DNA of 8,065 bases from an uncultured Bacilli bacterium (lineage in GTDB: Bacteria; Bacillota_I; Bacilli_A; RF39; UBA660). Numbering within the stretch: position 1 is the stretch's first letter; each line of letters starts with the position of its first letter. The notes beneath the pieces were generated by a model. The model saw nothing but the letters and a program-made list of their open reading frames with translations. It searched no databases and was not told where the DNA came from. Of the stretch, positions 1 through 5,044 are shown one piece after another. The translations under genes were made by a program, and so were the position numbers. The stretch is from assembly GCA_947629125.1 (NCBI GenBank), contig CANRCO010000052.1, forward strand, positions 1-8,065. Reading direction: 5' to 3'.

Positions 1-146
1 AAGGTACAATCGACATTATTCTTTTTGCCTTCAGATTTACCTTCTATACCTGCTTTACATGCTTCTAATGATGTATATTCTTCTCTAAAGTAATGATTAG
101 TTTCACTTCTATAACCATAGTATAAATCATTTTCATAAGTTTCCAT
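1..146 (-). CDS. Partial downstream reading frame of surface-type protein (probable frameshifted continuation)
   Basis: An open frame without stops runs from an ATG at 146-144 to the window edge and reads METYENDLYYGYRSETNHYF at its start, followed by a Cys- and Lys-containing stretch (SLEACKAGIEGKSEGKK). It overlaps the end of the preceding frame by 14 bases. The ATG has no properly spaced ribosome binding site: the only purine run (GAGG) touches the start codon. The composition (Tyr, Glu, Cys) matches an extracellular domain continuing the gene that stops at 133. I infer that this is more likely the C-terminal part of the same protein in a shifted frame than an independent gene. A single-base change or a +1 slip near AAC-TTA-TGA would join them. 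The real end lies outside the window. Confidence 0.45.
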   Translation of the reverse strand, partial: METYENDLYYGYRSETNHYFREEYTSLEACKAGIEGKSEGKKNNVDCT

Positions 147-486
147 CCTCAATATCAACATAATTATCAGGTGTTGCTCCAATATAACGAATATTATTGT
201 CTTCAGTTTCATCATCTACTAATTCTGGACATTTATTACTTTCATATAATGCATTTATAAAATTAGTTGATTCTTGATTATAATTTGGTTTCACTTTATC
301 AGTACATGTTAATCTTACTTTTCCACTTGCTAATTCTAATTCATCTGTTGATGCAGTAAATTGTGCTTTACTTTGAAATAATTTTACTCCAACTATTGTT
401 ATTAATACTAAAATTATTCCACATAAAAAGATATTTCGCTTTCGATTATCTTTGATTCGATAATCAAATTTTTTTAGGCTACTCAT
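133..486 (-). CDS. Membrane-anchored surface-type protein, unknown function, probably truncated by frameshift
   Basis: This 117-aa product has a basic N-terminus (KKFDYRIKDNRKR), one transmembrane segment at about residues 19-37, and an outward-facing remainder with two Cys (61 and 86). The region after the membrane segment (AQFTASTDELELASGKVRL) and the DNNIRYIGATPDNYV segment at about 96-110 resemble a loosely defined group of anchored Bacillota surface proteins. That resemblance is from memory and no named family is claimed. The start is placed at ATG 486 because AGGTGA sits 5-6 bases upstream; a GTG nine bases earlier is in frame but less likely. In such proteins the DNxIRYIGAxPxNYV stretch is usually followed by more sequence, whereas here a TGA comes seven codons later while another frame stays open. 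The gene lies behind a G10 tract and a leader ORF. Confidence 0.6.
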   Translation of the reverse strand: MSSLKKFDYRIKDNRKRNIFLCGIILVLITIVGVKLFQSKAQFTASTDELELASGKVRLTCTDKVKPNYNQESTNFINALYESNKCPELVDDETEDNNIRYIGATPDNYVDIEDGNL

Positions 487-510
487 AATCTTCACCTACT
501 AAGTTTACTC

Positions 511-543
511 GGAGGTATTCTATTTGTTTATTAAAATACCCCC
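511..543 (-). promoter_or_regulatory. 5' leader hairpin formed by the G tract and CCTCC
   Basis: In the minus-strand RNA, GGGGGTATT (543-535) can pair with AATACCTCC (519-511) as a nine-base-pair stem with one G-U wobble and a 15-base A/T-rich loop. No U-run follows, so it is not an intrinsic terminator. It lies between the leader ORF start and the ribosome binding site of the downstream gene. The pairing is read directly from the sequence; a regulatory role is inference. Confidence 0.5.
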
Positions 544-567
544 CCCCCGATTTATATTATGATTCAT
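520..567 (-). CDS. Small leader ORF containing a G10 homopolymer
   Basis: An ATG at 567-565 is preceded at 9 bases by GAGAGG, a better ribosome binding site than many genes have. It opens MNHNINRGGGILINK and stops at TAG 522-520. The G10 tract (539-548 on the plus strand as C10) lies inside codons 7-10. With ten G the peptide is 15 aa. With nine it stops after 11 codons at TAA. With eleven the frame runs 28 codons to a TAG at 481-479 that overlaps the ATG of the downstream gene. The peptide has no recognisable function; I infer a regulatory leader. Expression is not proven. Confidence 0.35.
   Translation of the reverse strand: MNHNINRGGGILINK
539..548. repeat. C10/G10 homopolymer tract
   Basis: Ten consecutive C on the plus strand (G on the transcribed minus-strand message) stand in very A/T-rich surroundings. 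The tract lies about 50 bases upstream of the start of the surface-protein gene and downstream of its probable promoter. Long G/C homopolymers are established hot spots of slipped-strand mutation and phase variation. An assembly or sequencing length error is the main alternative. Confidence 0.85.
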
Positions 568-593
568 AGTTTCTTACCTCTCTATCTTTTTTT

Positions 594-621
594 ATTATAT
601 CAAAAAATTACTTTTTAGCAA
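594..621 (-). promoter_or_regulatory. Probable promoter of the surface-protein gene and its leader
   Basis: A perfect -10 TATAAT (599-594) lies 16 bases after a weak -35 TTGCTA (621-616). Transcription would start near 588 and give a leader of about 100 nt that includes the G10 leader ORF and hairpin. It is back to back with the promoter of the plus-strand gene; seven bases separate the two -35 hexamers. Confidence 0.55.
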
Positions 622-628
622 AGAAAAA

Positions 629-657
629 TTGATTTTTATTTGTAAGTTTGTTATTAT
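629..657 (+). promoter_or_regulatory. Probable promoter of the 441-aa gene
   Basis: A -35 TTGATT (629-634), a 17-base spacer and a -10 TATTAT (652-657) give a good sigma-A match, predicting a start near 664 and a short leader of about 22 nt. Confidence 0.6.
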
Positions 658-685
658 ATGAACACATAAATTTATAGGAGAATCT

Positions 686-2011
686 ATGAAACTAAAAATA
701 GTACACGATATATACGACATTGATAAATCTGAATATTTAAAAGCTTTTTTTGATTTTTGTGGATATTTAGTATATGATGCTACTATTGGATTTGGGCCAT
801 ATACAAAAGTTAAAGAACCAGCAGATTTACAAATTATATATATACTTGGTAAAGTTCCAACCAATGTAAAATATTTCAAAAATAATGATATTATTATAAA
901 TTGTTGCGATGATTTAGTTTTTAAAAATGAAATAAAATTTACTAATTATGCTAATTTAGTTAAAGATGTTGTTTTAAAATTTCCTCATCCGATAAACGAA
1001 CAATTGCAGCCTTTAGTTGATATTTATAATGATGGCTTTTTTTCAATTTATTTTTTAAAGCATCAATCAAAAAGTGATGTTTTGGATATACCAGAAAGTG
1101 TAAAAAAACTATATGGCATTCAAAATAAGTTAAATGAAATAAAATCAACTGATAATTGGTATTTAGATTATTCTAAGCTATATATAAATATATTGATTAC
1201 TAATATATTACTCTTAGAAAAAAAGCGTTACTATAGTAATCCTATGGATGTCCACGATAAAATAGTAGAACGTATAAAATTTTATAATGAGTATTCAATA
1301 GATTTTGTAGCTAAGCTTTATTATGATGATTATTTATTATTAAGTAGGCAACTTATATACAGCGGATTTATAACGAATTCTTTAACTTGTTCTATATATA
1401 ATAGTTGTTGTAATGAAAATCAAAAACAAATGGTATTTAATTTGTTAAGCCAAAAAGAGAAAAATACAACAAAAAAACATAAATCTTTATATTGGAAAAT
1501 TGCAGATACTCAAGAAAAGAATTTAACACAATTTCAACAATATAAACAGTTGTATGTTAATTATATGGCTAGTGATAATTTAGCTAAATGGTTTGAGTAT
1601 TATAAAAATCCTATTGCATGTAATTTTTGGTCTGAACAATCAATATTAATAAATTCCACATATTTAAAAGGATTATTTTTCAATGGTTTTGGGCAAGCTG
1701 ATTTTGCTATGCTTGAAAATTTAGCTAGTTACAAGGAATTAAAAAAACATAGAGAGTATTCTCGTAACTTATTTTATAAAATTATTAAAGAAAAATTAAG
1801 TAGTGGATATGCAACAATAGAAGATATAGAATTAGCTATAAAATTTACTAAAACATATATGTTACCAACTGCTATAGCTAAAGAAATATATTCTTTGGCT
1901 TTAGATGCCTGTATAAATAATAAGCTCTTACAAAAATATCAAGGCGAATTATTTGATTATAAGCCACAACAAATATGTTCAAAAATATTGGAAAAAGAAA
2001 ATAAAAATTAA
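686..2011 (+). CDS. Hypothetical 441-aa protein, alpha/beta N-terminus and helical C-terminal part
   Basis: I do not recognise this protein. The ATG at 686 has AGGAG five bases upstream, and the frame is the only open one for 1.3 kb. There is no signal peptide or clear membrane segment, so it is probably cytoplasmic. Residues 1-75 show an alternating strand-helix pattern: KLKIVHD, a helix with SEYLKAFFDFCGY, LVYDATIG, then LQIIYILG and DIIINCCDD. This suggests a small Rossmann-like or flavodoxin-like domain, distantly reminiscent of TIR-type domains, but no catalytic signature can be assigned. Residues from about 135 to 440 look almost entirely helical, with many Tyr, Lys and Leu, and could be divergent helical repeats. 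It is the only complete plus-strand protein gene here and has no operon partner, which suggests an accessory gene. It ends at a terminator shared with rplT. Confidence 0.75.
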   Translation: MKLKIVHDIYDIDKSEYLKAFFDFCGYLVYDATIGFGPYTKVKEPADLQIIYILGKVPTNVKYFKNNDIIINCCDDLVFKNEIKFTNYANLVKDVVLKFPHPINEQLQPLVDIYNDGFFSIYFLKHQSKSDVLDIPESVKKLYGIQNKLNEIKSTDNWYLDYSKLYINILITNILLLEKKRYYSNPMDVHDKIVERIKFYNEYSIDFVAKLYYDDYLLLSRQLIYSGFITNSLTCSIYNSCCNENQKQMVFNLLSQKEKNTTKKHKSLYWKIADTQEKNLTQFQQYKQLYVNYMASDNLAKWFEYYKNPIACNFWSEQSILINSTYLKGLFFNGFGQADFAMLENLASYKELKKHREYSRNLFYKIIKEKLSSGYATIEDIELAIKFTKTYMLPTAIAKEIYSLALDACINNKLLQKYQGELFDYKPQQICSKILEKENKN

Positions 2012-2026
2012 ATTTTTTGCAACAAA

Positions 2027-2049
2027 AAAATAGGATTGATTCCTATTTT
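2027..2049. terminator. Bidirectional intrinsic terminator between the 441-aa gene and rplT
   Basis: AAAATAGGA (2027-2035) and TCCTATTTT (2041-2049) form a perfect nine-base-pair stem around a five-base loop. On the minus strand it is followed by a seven-T run, so it works best for the infC-rpmI-rplT transcript; on the plus strand the T-rich sequence after the stem is weaker. It overlaps the TAG stop of rplT (2043-2045). Confidence 0.8.
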
Positions 2050-2645
2050 AAATTTTTGATTAACTCATCTTTTTTCATTGTTGAGTAACCCTTTAAGCCT
2101 TGTTCTTTAGCAACTTTCTTTAAATCTGCTAAAGTCATAGTACTATAATCAACTTTTTCTTTTTTAGTTGTTTTTTTCTCTTCTTTTTTTTCTTCTACTT
2201 TTTTAGGAGTTTCCTTTTTAGTTGCTGGTTTAGCTGTAGTTTTAGTTTCAGTTTTTACTTCTGCTTTAACATCAGCTGCTTTTTTGCCACTTTTTAAAGC
2301 ATCTTTTGCAATTTCTACTAAATCAGCAAATGCTTTTTCATTATCGATAGCTAACTCACTTAACATTTTACGGTTAACTGTAACACCAGCTATATTTAAA
2401 CCATTAATAAATCTTGAATAGCTAATATCATTTAAACGACATGCTGCATTAATTCTTGTAATCCATAATTTACGAAAATTACGTTTATTTTGTTTACGAT
2501 CACGATAAGCATAAGCTCCACTATGGAATAATTGTTCTTGAGCAGTTTTGTATAAACGATGTTTACTACCAAAATACCCTTTAGCTTGTTTTAATACTTT
2601 TCTTCTTCTATTTTTGGAAACATTTCCGCCTTTAACTCTTGCCAT
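2043..2645 (-). CDS. rplT: 50S ribosomal protein L20 with C-terminal SAP/Rho_N-like extension
   Basis: L20 binds 23S rRNA early in large-subunit assembly and, in Bacillus, represses its own operon. Residues 1-118 are a complete L20: the start MARVKGGNVSKNRRRKVLKQ, the helix with GAYAYRDRKQNKRNFRKLW, then INAACRLNDISYSRFI and GLNIAGVTVNRKMLSELA. The family is normally about 118 aa, but this protein has 200. Residues 119-166 are a Lys/Glu/Thr-rich, probably disordered linker. Residues 167-200 (YSTMTLADLKKVAKEQGLKG and on) have the two-helix pattern of SAP/Rho_N modules. The frame is continuous and ends within the operon terminator, so the tail looks genuine. The start follows GAGGGTGAT at 5 bases, 13 bases after rpmI. 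Confidence 0.97.
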   Translation of the reverse strand: MARVKGGNVSKNRRRKVLKQAKGYFGSKHRLYKTAQEQLFHSGAYAYRDRKQNKRNFRKLWITRINAACRLNDISYSRFINGLNIAGVTVNRKMLSELAIDNEKAFADLVEIAKDALKSGKKAADVKAEVKTETKTTAKPATKKETPKKVEEKKEEKKTTKKEKVDYSTMTLADLKKVAKEQGLKGYSTMKKDELIKNLK

Positions 2646-2658
2646 TTATTATCACCCT

Positions 2659-2850
2659 CTATATAACAGATTTAATTCTGCTAGTATCTCCTTTGCTTAA
2701 AGTTCCTTTATTTCTTCTTTGTCTTACTGATTTAGCACTATCTTTACTTGTTTTATGGTTACCATTAGATTTTTTATAAGATAATGTTCCATTTTTTCTT
2801 TTCTTAAACACTTTACTACTGGCTTTATGTGTTTTTTGTTTATTTGCCAT
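2659..2850 (-). CDS. rpmI: 50S ribosomal protein L35
   Basis: L35 is a small, very basic protein of the large ribosomal subunit. This 63-aa product has the usual length and family pattern: MANKQKTHKASSKVFKKRKN near the start, then a central Lys/Ser/His-rich stretch and RQRRNKGTLSKGD towards the end. The ATG is preceded by an AAGGAAG ribosome binding site. The gene sits 18 bases behind infC and 13 before rplT, in the conserved infC-rpmI-rplT order, and is presumably controlled by the same leader. Confidence 0.96.
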   Translation of the reverse strand: MANKQKTHKASSKVFKKRKNGTLSYKKSNGNHKTSKDSAKSVRQRRNKGTLSKGDTSRIKSVI

Positions 2851-2868
2851 TTAACTTCCTTCTTTCTT

Positions 2869-3393
2869 TTATTTTTTAGGTGCTAGCAACATACTCATAT
2901 TACGACCTTCTAATTTGGGGTTTGCTTCAATTACGGCATATTCGCTCAAAGCATCAGCAAATTTTAATAAAACTTCTTTACCTAATTCAGGATGAGCCAT
3001 CTGACGACCTTTAAAATGTATAAAAGCTTTAATCTTATGCCCTTTCTTTAAATATTGCTCGGCATTTTTTCTTCTAGTTTCAAAGTCATGAACATCAATT
3101 GTAACTGACAAACGATATTCTTTAACATCCTTATTAGTTTCTCTTTGTTTCTTTTGAGCTTCTTTTAATTTTTTTTGTTTTTCATAACGATACTTATTGT
3201 AATCCATTATTTTACCAACTGCAGGAGTAGCATTGCCATTCATTAAAACTAAATCTAATCCCGCATAATTAGCTAATGTTAAAGCATCATTAATATTTTT
3301 AACACCCATTTGTTCCCCATTAGGTCCGATTACCATTAATTCACTTACTTTTATTTGGTCATTAATTGGTAACTCATTTTTTCCACTTGCTAT
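2869..3393 (-). CDS. infC: Translation initiation factor IF-3, with non-canonical ATA start
   Basis: IF-3 binds the 30S subunit, prevents premature 50S joining and checks the start codon and initiator tRNA. From ATA at 3393 the product has 174 aa, the normal family length. It shows the N-terminal domain (NELPINDQIKV, MVIGPNGEQMGV, GLDLVLMNGNATPAVGKIMD), a Lys-rich linker (YRYEKQKKLKEAQKKQRE) and the C-terminal domain (KEYRLSVTIDVHDFETRRKN, KIKAFIHFKGRQMAHPELG, LEGRNMSMLLAPKK). An in-frame ATG at 3453 would add 20 residues, but those lie in the leader and attenuator and do not resemble IF-3. The strong GGAGGTG is seven bases before ATA, and infC genes classically use rare AUU/AUC/AUA starts for self-control by IF-3. 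The gene heads the infC-rpmI-rplT operon. Confidence 0.95.
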   Translation of the reverse strand: MASGKNELPINDQIKVSELMVIGPNGEQMGVKNINDALTLANYAGLDLVLMNGNATPAVGKIMDYNKYRYEKQKKLKEAQKKQRETNKDVKEYRLSVTIDVHDFETRRKNAEQYLKKGHKIKAFIHFKGRQMAHPELGKEVLLKFADALSEYAVIEANPKLEGRNMSMLLAPKK

Positions 3394-3540
3394 ATTAAAG
3401 CACCTCCATATAATTAAAAAGGATGGACTAAAATTAATCCACCCAAAATCCAACTATTATTTTTTGTTTTCATGGCTTGGTACCTACTTGCATTTTTAGC
3501 TAGTCAGGTGGATATTAAATCTCTTTCCTTTTCAATAACA
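3394..3540 (-). promoter_or_regulatory. infC-rpmI-rplT leader (L20-leader-like attenuation region)
   Basis: About 147 nt lie between the predicted transcription start and infC. Near its 3' end is a terminator hairpin (3444-3421). ATCCACC at 3513-3507, early in the leader, is exactly complementary to GGTGGAT at 3443-3437, which is the left arm of that hairpin, so a competing antiterminator can form. In Bacillus subtilis this operon is controlled by L20-dependent transcription attenuation in its leader. The arrangement here is the same, though I cannot confirm a covariance-model match by eye. Confidence 0.7.
3416..3444 (-). terminator. Leader attenuator terminator of infC operon
   Basis: In the minus-strand RNA GGGTGGA (3444-3438) pairs with TCCATCC (3427-3421) with one G-U wobble around a ten-base loop and is followed at once by TTTTT (3420-3416). 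It lies 23 bases before the infC start, downstream of the promoter, so it acts as an attenuator and not as an end-of-gene terminator. Confidence 0.75.
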
Positions 3541-3546
3541 ATTAAA

Positions 3547-3575
3547 ATTGTAATATTTTTCTTGATATTTGTCAA
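3547..3575 (-). promoter_or_regulatory. Promoter of the infC-rpmI-rplT operon
   Basis: A consensus -35 TTGACA (3575-3570), a 17-base spacer and a near-consensus -10 TACAAT (3552-3547) form the best promoter in the window. The -35 starts at the base immediately after the yebC stop codon. Confidence 0.85.
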
Positions 3576-4292
3576 CTATAAATTAACATTATGATAAATT
3601 TCTGCTACATCTTCTATTTCATCTAATAAATTATATAAACGATTAAATAATTCTAAATCTTCACCTTCTAAAGTTACTTTATCTTTTGGATACATTCCCA
3701 CTTCATCTATTTCATAATCAATATTAGGAATGATTTTTTCTAAAACATCTTTTAAATTTGAACTATCTGCTGGTTTTACACTTATTGTAATAAGTCCATC
3801 TTCATTTTCAAATTCAACTGGTTCTATCCCTGCATCTAAAAGAGCCAGTAATATTTCTTCTTCTTTGTCGCTTTTAAAAGCTACTACTGCTAAATGATCA
3901 TAATTAAAAGCTACGGAATTTGTTACACCTAAACTTTTATGAACTTTATTAAAAGCTGCACGAACAAAACTAACGGTCCGATTAACATTATCAGTTAAAG
4001 TCTTAACAATTAAAGTTGATGCTCCAGGACCAAATCCTTCATAAATAACTTCTTTATAATCTTCGCCACCGACACCTTTAGCTTTATCAATTGCTCGATT
4101 AATAATATCATTAGGTACTTGGTTTTTCTTAGCTTTTTCTACTATTCTTTTTAAATGAATATTACTTTCTAATTCTGGAACACCTTTTTTAGCAGCTAAA
4201 TAAATTTCTTTAGCAAAAGTAGAATATGTTTTAGCTTTCATTGCTCCTGTTTTTTGAATACTATATTTTCTTACTTCATATGCTCGACCCAT
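3576..4292 (-). CDS. yebC: YebC/PmpR-family protein (YeeI/YebC2-like)
   Basis: The YebC family was long annotated as transcriptional regulators; the Bacillus YeeI/YebC2 branch has been linked to resolving ribosomes stalled on proline-rich sequence. The 238-aa length is typical. Visible family features are MGRAYEVRK at the N-terminus, FAKEIYLAAKKGVPELESN (26-44), VPNDIINRAIDKAKG (59-73), YEGFGPGASTLIVKTLTDN (84-102), NRTVSFVRAAF (104-114) and the terminal EDVAEIYHNVNL. Overall it looks closest to YeeI. AGGAGT lies six bases before ATG and overlaps the stop of the small upstream gene, so translation is probably coupled. No terminator follows, so some transcripts may run into infC. The translational neighbourhood fits a ribosome-linked role, but that is inference. 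Confidence 0.93.
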   Translation of the reverse strand: MGRAYEVRKYSIQKTGAMKAKTYSTFAKEIYLAAKKGVPELESNIHLKRIVEKAKKNQVPNDIINRAIDKAKGVGGEDYKEVIYEGFGPGASTLIVKTLTDNVNRTVSFVRAAFNKVHKSLGVTNSVAFNYDHLAVVAFKSDKEEEILLALLDAGIEPVEFENEDGLITISVKPADSSNLKDVLEKIIPNIDYEIDEVGMYPKDKVTLEGEDLELFNRLYNLLDEIEDVAEIYHNVNL

Positions 4293-4303
4293 AATTAAAC
4301 TCC

Positions 4304-4537
4304 TTATTTATGAAAATGATTATTATTTAAATGATTATTTACATTAATTTTATTCCCAAAATTGATTTGGTCATAACTTTTACGATTTGGTGATTTAATA
4401 TAATTGGTATTAATTTTATTACCTAATGGTTTTTTTTGAAATAAATTGTCTTTATTAATATCTAAATTCAATGAATTAGAAGACCCTAGTTCTCTTTTTT
4501 TCCAAAAATTATAATCATTATTCAAATTATTTTGCAT
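4304..4537 (-). CDS. Small Asn/Lys-rich hypothetical protein
   Basis: This 77-aa product is rich in Asn and Lys, has no membrane segment or Cys, and appears disordered. It contains a repeated GNKIN[TV]N element (GNKINTN and GNKINVN, about 22 residues apart) and ends in an Asn/His-rich tail (NNHLNNNHFHK). The start is placed at ATG 4537, where AGGTGA (4548-4543) lies at 5 bases and contains the stop codon of the preceding gene; an upstream in-frame GTG at 4546 lies within that site. Its own stop TAA is part of the yebC ribosome binding site. The tight packing supports a real gene in an operon. I do not recognise a family. Confidence 0.6.
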   Translation of the reverse strand: MQNNLNNDYNFWKKRELGSSNSLNLDINKDNLFQKKPLGNKINTNYIKSPNRKSYDQINFGNKINVNNHLNNNHFHK

Positions 4538-4542
4538 AGTTA

Positions 4543-4989
4543 TCACCTACGTTTTTTCTTTTTCTTTTTACTCTTTTTCTTTTTCTTAGGAATATTTTTT
4601 TTAACTTTTTTATTATTATTTTTCTTCTTTACATTAGAATTTTCAGTTTTAGCTATTAAAGTTTCATCTTTAATTAATTCATTTAATGATAAAACTTTTT
4701 TCTCTAAAGCTTGTTCTTTATCTAATTTTAAATTTTTTTCTAATGCTAATTTATGATATTTAAAATTTTTAATATTCCAAATAATATTATTTAAATACTT
4801 TTTAATTGCATTAAATAGTTTATGTTCTTTAACGGGTAATGAATCTGTTACTTCACTATTTTTATTTACATAAACTAGTCTATGATTTTTTTGAATAAAC
4901 ACTATGATACCAATTATTAATAAAATAAGAAAATAAATAGCAATTAATGATATAAATAAAATATCAATATGGTCAAAATGTCTATTCAT
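4543..4989 (-). CDS. Single-pass membrane protein with poly-lysine C-terminal tail, unknown function
   Basis: The 148-aa product has one hydrophobic segment at about residues 9-32 and no cleavable signal motif. A mixed-charge region follows, likely helical from 53 to 115 (EHKLFNAIKKYLNNIIWNIK), and a tail at 121-148 is almost only Lys with some Asn and Arg (IPKKKKKSKKKKKKRR). By the positive-inside rule the tail is probably cytoplasmic, where it could touch acidic lipids or RNA; this is inference. It is the first gene of an operon with the Asn-rich protein and yebC and has its own promoter and a GGGGTGA ribosome binding site four bases before ATG. I do not recognise a family. The plus-strand frame opposite the tail is a by-product of its AAA/AAG codons. 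Confidence 0.75.
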   Translation of the reverse strand: MNRHFDHIDILFISLIAIYFLILLIIGIIVFIQKNHRLVYVNKNSEVTDSLPVKEHKLFNAIKKYLNNIIWNIKNFKYHKLALEKNLKLDKEQALEKKVLSLNELIKDETLIAKTENSNVKKKNNNKKVKKNIPKKKKKSKKKKKKRR

Positions 4990-5000
4990 AAAATCACCCC

Positions 5001-5012
5001 ACTGTTAACAGT
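5001..5012. promoter_or_regulatory. 12-bp perfect palindrome, possible operator
   Basis: ACTGTTAACAGT is its own reverse complement and lies between the -10 box and the ribosome binding site of the 148-aa gene, a typical place for a repressor site. No regulator can be named, and a chance origin is possible. Confidence 0.3.
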
Positions 5013-5013
5013 T

Positions 5014-5041
5014 ATTATAATACAATTTTTTGAAATTTCAA
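5014..5041 (-). promoter_or_regulatory. Promoter of the membrane protein-yebC operon
   Basis: A -35 TTGAAA (5041-5036), a 16-base spacer and a perfect -10 TATAAT (5019-5014) precede the gene starting at 4989. The -35 lies within the 12-base palindrome TTGAAATTTCAA (5030-5041). A second perfect 12-base palindrome, ACTGTTAACAGT (5001-5012), covers the expected transcription start. Confidence 0.7.
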
Positions 5042-5044
5042 TAA

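Noticed and set aside
133..135. TGA read as Trp, as in Mycoplasma, to extend the surface protein
   Set aside because: Another TGA follows two codons later without rescuing a long frame, Trp is encoded by TGG elsewhere, and the 148-aa gene uses TGA as a stop.
511..543. The G-tract hairpin as an intrinsic terminator
   Set aside because: The stem is followed by GAGTAAAC and not by a T-run.
595..879. Open frame of 94 codons on the minus strand
   Set aside because: It covers the promoter region and lies antisense to the start of the 441-aa gene, has no good ribosome binding site and no recognisable content.
960..1148. Minus-strand open frame of 62 codons
   Set aside because: It lies entirely antisense to the 441-aa gene and is explained by its codon pattern.
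3394..3453. Twenty-residue N-terminal extension of IF-3 from ATG 3453
   Set aside because: It runs through the attenuator stem, does not resemble IF-3, and the strong ribosome binding site points to the ATA at 3393.
4532..4756. Plus-strand frame encoding a Phe/Leu-rich, membrane-like peptide
   Set aside because: It is the complement of the Lys-rich tail (AAA/AAG read as TTT/CTT), so its hydrophobic look is an artefact.
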